From assembly GCA_947627575.1 (NCBI GenBank), contig CANQWN010000001.1:62001-126000 (forward strand): a DNA stretch of 64,000 nucleotides, read 5' to 3'. Numbering within the stretch: position 1 is the first letter of the stretch; each line of letters starts with the position of its first letter. The notes below the pieces were generated by a model. The model was not told where the DNA came from, ran no database searches, and saw only the letters and a program-made list of their open reading frames with translations. Below, one piece after another: positions 59,042 through 64,000 of the stretch. Origin of the DNA: an uncultured Clostridia bacterium (GTDB taxonomy: Bacteria; Bacillota; Clostridia; Christensenellales; Borkfalkiaceae). The position numbers and the translations under genes are program-made.

Positions 59042-59671
59042 TTATTTCAATCTTTTGATTTCTTCTTTGATTTCATCAATCACTTCAGTGTTTACGATTA
59101 TTTTTTTGTCTCCCGATTTGCAGGAGAATAAGTAAAATACTTTTCCTCCATATTGCTTTGTAAACTTTATATGGGTAGAATGTTGTATCTCACGCTCTTT
59201 GTAAATTTCGGGGATACTCGATACTTGCGATACGGGTTTAATTTGCAAGCCAATGAATTTTCCGTTGATTTCGATATAAAAATCAACGTTGAACAATCGA
59301 TCCCATTCATCAGGCGCAGGTTTGATTGGAACTTGTAGGATTTCTTGTAATTGCTCATAAATCGTTTTGATTTCACGCACATAACCGTCATAAGTACGAT
59401 CAATCACTAATTGTTTAATGAAATTGATGCAATCTTCTTCCGTAACTTCTTCTATTTCTGCAACAAGGACTTCCGTAATTTTAATATAAAGCTTCTTACC
59501 TAATTCAACAATATGTTCTTCAGACCAAACATTCTCAAAGTAATACGCTTGCCATTCCTCAAGCGATTTCGGCGCACATTTTCTAATCGCTTCGGACGTT
59601 GCCCCCACATTTCGCTTAAAGTTCAGTTGAAACCTGTTCGTTGCGCTGTTCAAAATCCATTCTTTAGCCAT
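59042..59671 (-). CDS. MjaI-family-like type II restriction endonuclease
   Basis: MAKEWILNSATNRFQLNFKRNVGATSEAIRKCAPKSLEEWQAYYFENV; putative nuclease core NVDFYIEINGKFIGLQIKP; overlaps MTase stop. Confidence 0.7.
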   Translation of the reverse strand: MAKEWILNSATNRFQLNFKRNVGATSEAIRKCAPKSLEEWQAYYFENVWSEEHIVELGKKLYIKITEVLVAEIEEVTEEDCINFIKQLVIDRTYDGYVREIKTIYEQLQEILQVPIKPAPDEWDRLFNVDFYIEINGKFIGLQIKPVSQVSSIPEIYKEREIQHSTHIKFTKQYGGKVFYLFSCKSGDKKIIVNTEVIDEIKEEIKRLK

Positions 59672-60935
59672 TTGTATATACCTCTATAAATTTTTTCTTA
59701 TATTTGTATTCGATTGATGTATCAACTTCCACATACCTTGTGCGTATCAGATGGGCGTTCACAAAAGTGCGGTTGTCAAGATATAGATAGCAAAGCAAGT
59801 TTCCATCCTCATCGTACTTGGTAGAATCAAATTTAAGATATACTTTTCTCTTTTTGAATTTGTCTTGCAAAAATTCTATCGCTTTTTCGGACCCCAAAGG
59901 ATTAGTCTTTACGCCGAGCAATTTGACTTTAAGTCCTGATGAAAGCAAAATATCTTCAGGGGATAAGACCTCTTTCACTCCAAACAATTCTTCTTTTTGC
60001 GTGCGCTCTGCACCTATCCTTGAACCGAATTGAAGCGACTTAACGTCAATCTTTTTGTCCATATTATGCGGGTCGTGAAAGATGTAGGGCAACTTTTCGA
60101 ATGAAAAAGTCGAAGTTGTTTCATCTTTGATTAACGAAACCTCATTTTGCCGTGTAAACAAATCGCCGCTTAGTTTATCTTGAATGACGGGGATGAACGC
60201 TTCGTTGATTTCATAAGCGATAGAATTTCTGCCTAAATGCATTGCGGCTAAAGATGTCGTTCCGCTCCCTGCAAATGGGTCGAGGACTGTTTCGCCGTAA
60301 AACGAAAACATCTTAATGAGTCGCTTGGGTAGTTCTTCGGGAAACATTGCGATATGCTCCAACTGCTTTACACCGTTGAAATTCCAATGTGAAGAGAAGT
60401 ATTGTGCCCATTCTTCATTTGTCAAAATAGATTTTTGTTTTTGCTCAGCTGTAACTTTCGGTGGCGTTCCGAGTTTCTTAAAAATTAGAATAAACTCGTA
60501 GTCCATTTTCAAAATGCCATTCCTAGGATAGGGAAAACTTCCCATGACGGCTCCGCCGCCGGTTGTGTTCATGGTGGTGGTTTTTTGCCAGATAATTGCG
60601 CCCATGTAGTCCATTCCTAAAGCTTCGCAACATCTGATAATCTCGGTTCTTATGGGAATCACTTTATATCTTCCATAATAAACCGAACGTGCAAACTGAT
60701 CACCAATATTGATACATAGACGGCAACCATCGGAAAGTACGCGGTAACATTCTTTCCACACTAAATTGAGGTTGTTTATATACTCTTCATAGCTGTCGTT
60801 AAAACCAATTTGATTTACCGCACCATAATCTTTTAACTGCCAGTAAGGCGGTGACGTAATGATTAGCTGTACAGATTTATCTTTAACTTGTTTTAGAGAG
60901 CGGCTATCGCCCAAAACGATTTTATGATGCGTCAT
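59664..60935 (-). CDS. Site-specific DNA methyltransferase (beta-type, TSPPY) with C-terminal SNase-like domain
   Basis: LIITSPPYWQLKDYG, DPFAGSGTTSLAAMHLGRNSIAYEI; C-terminus VKLLGVKTNPLGSEKAIEFLQDKF..YDEDGNLLCYLYLDNRTFVNAHLIRTRYVEVD resembles staphylococcal nuclease fold. Confidence 0.88.
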   Translation of the reverse strand: MTHHKIVLGDSRSLKQVKDKSVQLIITSPPYWQLKDYGAVNQIGFNDSYEEYINNLNLVWKECYRVLSDGCRLCINIGDQFARSVYYGRYKVIPIRTEIIRCCEALGMDYMGAIIWQKTTTMNTTGGGAVMGSFPYPRNGILKMDYEFILIFKKLGTPPKVTAEQKQKSILTNEEWAQYFSSHWNFNGVKQLEHIAMFPEELPKRLIKMFSFYGETVLDPFAGSGTTSLAAMHLGRNSIAYEINEAFIPVIQDKLSGDLFTRQNEVSLIKDETTSTFSFEKLPYIFHDPHNMDKKIDVKSLQFGSRIGAERTQKEELFGVKEVLSPEDILLSSGLKVKLLGVKTNPLGSEKAIEFLQDKFKKRKVYLKFDSTKYDEDGNLLCYLYLDNRTFVNAHLIRTRYVEVDTSIEYKYKKKFIEVYTNG

Positions 60936-60961
60936 ACTTGTTTCCCAAATTCTATGACTTA

Positions 60962-60990
60962 ATTATAACATATATTATCGCTTTTTTCAA
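60962..60990 (-). promoter_or_regulatory. Promoter of the MTase operon
   Basis: Minus strand TTGAAA - 17 nt - TATAAT. Confidence 0.65.
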
Positions 60991-61024
60991 GCTGAATCAA
61001 GCAAAAACTTAAAAACGGCATTTA

Positions 61025-61072
61025 GGCGTGAGCTTGTCCGCGCGGCTAACGCCGCGCGGACAAGCTCACGCC
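61025..61072. repeat. 22-bp perfect inverted repeat with 4-nt loop
   Basis: GGCGTGAGCTTGTCCGCGCGGC-taac-GCCGCGCGGACAAGCTCACGCC. Confidence 0.95.
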
Positions 61073-61180
61073 CAAAAGAAAAATAAATCGGTCAAAAAAA
61101 TAATTTGAACGCCGTGCGGGAAGGGCGTTCGCCGCTAACCCGCTATGCGAATAGCTGAGTTATCTTGTTACAAATTTTAC

Positions 61181-61214
61181 CCCAAAAAGCGTAGCTTAAG
61201 CTATGCTTTTTGGG
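61181..61214. repeat. 17-bp near-perfect inverted repeat
   Basis: CCCAAAAAGCGTAGCTT AAGCTATGCTTTTTGGG. Confidence 0.9.
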
Positions 61215-61269
61215 ACAGTTAATGCGGGGATTTATCAAAGCCTTTAAAAAGCGCAAAGGCGCAAAGCGT

Positions 61270-61367
61270 CGTCGCCTATGGCTCCTCGCGTGAACCGCAC
61301 GGGTTCAATCGTTACAGAATCACAAAACAAAAAAACACGGCAAAAACCGTGTTTTTCGTTTTGGTGA
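61270..61367. repeat. Right direct repeat overlapping the tRNA-Glu 3' end
   Basis: Counterpart of 57729-57825; ends with TGGTGA, the tRNA 3' TCACCA on the minus strand. Confidence 0.93.
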
Positions 61368-61436
61368 CCCTGCCGGGAATTGAACCCGGGATTGAGCCTT
61401 GAGAGGGCTCCGTCTTAACCTCTTGACCACAGGGCC
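61362..61436 (-). tRNA. tRNA-Glu (anticodon CTC)
   Basis: GGCCCTGTGGTCAAGAGGTTAAGACGGAGCCCTCTCAAGGCTCAATCCCGGGTTCAATTCCCGGCAGGGTCACCA. Confidence 0.93.
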
Positions 61437-61663
61437 GATATTTACATTGCGGAAGTGATTATATCATATTAACCTTTTGTTTGCAAGCAAAAACGTCTTA
61501 TAATCTTCCTTTTTATTTGATTAATGTAAATACGCGGCTGTTACGGAGTAAGTATTTTAAAATTTAACTAAAATTTCACTTTAAGAAAAGGGTTATAAAG
61601 TTGACAGAAATTTATTATAATAATAAAATTTAATAGTATAATAAATTGAAGCAAGAGGTATAG

Positions 61664-63418
61664 ATGGTTAAAACATTACTTAAAAGCGTAAGGGAATATA
61701 AAAAACCTTCCATACTGTGCCCCATCGTTATGATAGGCGAGGCGGCAATGGAAATAGTTATCCCTTTCCTGACAAAATTTATAATACAGGAACTTGAAAA
61801 CCTCAATAAAGGGATGGAGTATAACCTTAACACAATAATTATTTGTTCGGTGCTTATGGTTGTATGTTCGTTGTTTGCCTTGCTCTGCGGCGTATGGGGC
61901 GGGCAGCTTTCCGCGCGCGCTTCCTGCGGTTTTGCGCACAACCTGCGCGAGGATATGTACAACAATATCCAAACTTATTCATTTGCCAATATAGATAATT
62001 TTTCAACCTCAAGCCTGATAACAAGGGTTACAACCGACGTCACAAACGTTCAAAACGCATACCAGATGAGTATACGTATGTTGGTGCGCGCCCCCGTTTT
62101 GTTTGTTTCGGCAACTATTATGACTTGCCTTATAGAGCCGAAAATGGCGCTTATCTTTATTGCCGCGGCGGCTTTTTTAGGCGTAATTGTTTTCATATGT
62201 ATGTTTAAAGTGGTTCCCCACTTTAAAATGATGTTTAAAAAATACGATAACCTTAATTCCGTCGTGCAGGAAGACCTTACGGCTATACGCGTAGTTAAAT
62301 CTTACGTGCGCGAAGACCACGAAATAGAGAAGATGCGCAAAGCCACGGGCGACGTATACGAATATTCCGTAAAAGCCGAAAAAATTCTTACGTTTATGAT
62401 GCCTTGCGTGACGTTGACAATGTTCGCAACAATAATAGTGCTTCTGCTTGTCGGCTCGCATATGTCCGTCGGCAACATTGCTGGCAACGTAGGCGCCGCC
62501 GATTTGCAGACCCTTATAAGCTATTCCACGCAGATACTTTCCGGCGTAATGATGGTGGCAATGTGCCTGAACTTCATTTCGCTTTCAAGGGGCAGCATGG
62601 AGAGAATTTGCGAGGTTCTTAATGAAAAAACAACTTTGCCCAAGCCCGTACAGCCCGTATATGAAGTTGAAAACGGATCGATAGAGTTTGAAGACGTTGA
62701 TTTTGCCTATTCGCAGAAAGCCGACGTCACTGTTTTGAAAAATATCAATTTTTCTATCAAACAGGGCGAAATGGTGGGCATTATAGGCGCCACCGGTTCG
62801 GGAAAAACTTCGCTTGTTTCGCTTATTCCAAGGCTTTACGATACCACCAAAGGTACGGTAAAGGTAGGCGGGGTGGACGTAAAAAATTATAACCTCGATT
62901 CCCTGCGCAATAAAGTTGCTATGGTTTTGCAAAAGAATGTACTGTTTTCCGGCACAATCGCCGAAAATCTGCGTTGGGGCGACGAAAACGCCACGGACGA
63001 AGATTTGCGCTTTGCCGCAAGACAGGCTTGCGCGGAAGAATTTATCGACGCGCTTCCCGGCGGCTTCGACTATGATTTGGGGCAGGGCGGCGTAAACGTT
63101 TCCGGCGGACAGAAGCAGAGGCTTTGCATAGCCCGCGCTATGTTGAAAAAACCGCTTGTAATTATCTTTGACGATTCAACGTCCGCAGTAGATACAAAAA
63201 CGGACGCGCAGATTCGTTCCTCTTTAAGGCAGTACGCGCCCGACACGACGAAGATAATCATTGCCCAGCGTATAGCTTCCGTGCAGGACGCAGACAAGAT
63301 AATAGTTTTGGACGAGGGCGAGATAGTGGGCATAGGCACGCACGAACAACTTCTCGAAACAAACGAGATTTACAGGGAAGTGTACAGTTCACAGGTAAAG
63401 GGGGCGGACAATGAATAA
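61664..63418 (+). CDS. ABC transporter ATP-binding/permease protein
   Basis: GIIGATGSGKTSLVSLIPRLYD Walker A; VSGGQKQRLCIARAMLKKPLVIIFDDSTSAVD signature; N-terminal TM domain. Confidence 0.93.
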   Translation: MVKTLLKSVREYKKPSILCPIVMIGEAAMEIVIPFLTKFIIQELENLNKGMEYNLNTIIICSVLMVVCSLFALLCGVWGGQLSARASCGFAHNLREDMYNNIQTYSFANIDNFSTSSLITRVTTDVTNVQNAYQMSIRMLVRAPVLFVSATIMTCLIEPKMALIFIAAAAFLGVIVFICMFKVVPHFKMMFKKYDNLNSVVQEDLTAIRVVKSYVREDHEIEKMRKATGDVYEYSVKAEKILTFMMPCVTLTMFATIIVLLLVGSHMSVGNIAGNVGAADLQTLISYSTQILSGVMMVAMCLNFISLSRGSMERICEVLNEKTTLPKPVQPVYEVENGSIEFEDVDFAYSQKADVTVLKNINFSIKQGEMVGIIGATGSGKTSLVSLIPRLYDTTKGTVKVGGVDVKNYNLDSLRNKVAMVLQKNVLFSGTIAENLRWGDENATDEDLRFAARQACAEEFIDALPGGFDYDLGQGGVNVSGGQKQRLCIARAMLKKPLVIIFDDSTSAVDTKTDAQIRSSLRQYAPDTTKIIIAQRIASVQDADKIIVLDEGEIVGIGTHEQLLETNEIYREVYSSQVKGADNE

Positions 63419-64000
63419 GACTGTTGCAGGTAAAAGGCGCGGCGCCAAAAACCCCATGCAGACCCTAAAAAGGTTGCTTAAATATACATTTAAAAATTAT
63501 AAGGCGGCAACGGCGTTCGTTATAATTTTCGTACTTCTTTCTTCGGCGGCAAACGTTTTGGGCGCGTCTTTCGTTGCGCCTATAATCACCGCGCTGTTCA
63601 ATTTTTCCAAAGGCGCACCCGTAGATATGTGGATAATTTATAAAAACGTAATTATCATTGCATGTATCTACACGGCGGGCGCGCTTGCGGCGTTTGCGTA
63701 TAACAGGATAATGATGTACATTGCGCAGGGCACTTTAAAGCGTTTGCGCGACGAGATGTTCGCCAAGATGCAAAAGTTGCCGCTTAAATATTTCGACGCC
63801 CACACTCACGGCGATTTGATGAGTTTGTATACAAATGACGTGGATACAATGCGCCAGTTGCTTTCGCAAACAATTCCGCAGCTTGTTTCTTCTGCGCTTA
63901 CGGTTATATTTGTATTTACGATGATGGTTTTGTATAGCGTTACCCTTACTTTGGTAATTGTAATTATGCTTGTGGTTATGATATTCTCAATCAAAGCCAT
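63411..64000 (+). CDS. Second ABC transporter half (TM domain), truncated at window end
   Basis: ATG at 63411 overlaps the previous stop; MNKTVAGKRRGAKNPMQTLKRLLKYTFKNYKAA.. LRDEMFAKMQKLPLKYFDAHTHGDLMSLYTNDVDTMRQ. Confidence 0.88.
   Translation, partial: MNKTVAGKRRGAKNPMQTLKRLLKYTFKNYKAATAFVIIFVLLSSAANVLGASFVAPIITALFNFSKGAPVDMWIIYKNVIIIACIYTAGALAAFAYNRIMMYIAQGTLKRLRDEMFAKMQKLPLKYFDAHTHGDLMSLYTNDVDTMRQLLSQTIPQLVSSALTVIFVFTMMVLYSVTLTLVIVIMLVVMIFSIKA

Noticed and set aside
57729-61367. Insertion sequence or transposon flanking the RM genes
   Set aside because: The flanking repeats are long direct repeats with a terminator hairpin and tRNA end; no transposase ORF and no terminal inverted repeats at the borders.

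Overview
Chromosomal window from what looks like an uncultured Clostridia/Firmicutes bacterium (inferred from gene content only). Housekeeping blocks: a pyr operon (pyrB-C-F-K-D-E), an aro operon (aroC-B-E-Q-K plus an SDR), and dgt-like/dnaG/sigA/trmK/Nif3/zinc-ribbon genes. Also present: aspS, ppa, a malic enzyme and ABC transporters. Accessory content: (i) a VirD4/TraG-like ATPase with no other conjugation genes, in an operon with a 38-aa ORF and a helical protein; (ii) a secreted cluster of an Ig-like lipoprotein, a PL9-like pectate lyase and a 4,998-aa surface protein, the last with a G10 tract just before its start codon and a G9 tract inside its coding sequence; (iii) a compact AT-rich four-gene cassette (methyltransferase with SNase-like tail, MjaI-like restriction enzyme, DUF5343-like protein, Swt1-type HEPN protein) lying between ~97-bp direct repeats at the 3' end of tRNA-Glu; (iv) 126-bp tandem repeats downstream of tRNA-Thr, each of which can fold into a three-arm cloverleaf-like RNA ending in CCA and followed by a terminator hairpin. 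The strongest candidates for something undescribed are (iii), (iv) and the poly-G tracts in (ii). All calls come from reading the sequence and the supplied ORFs; no database search was run.
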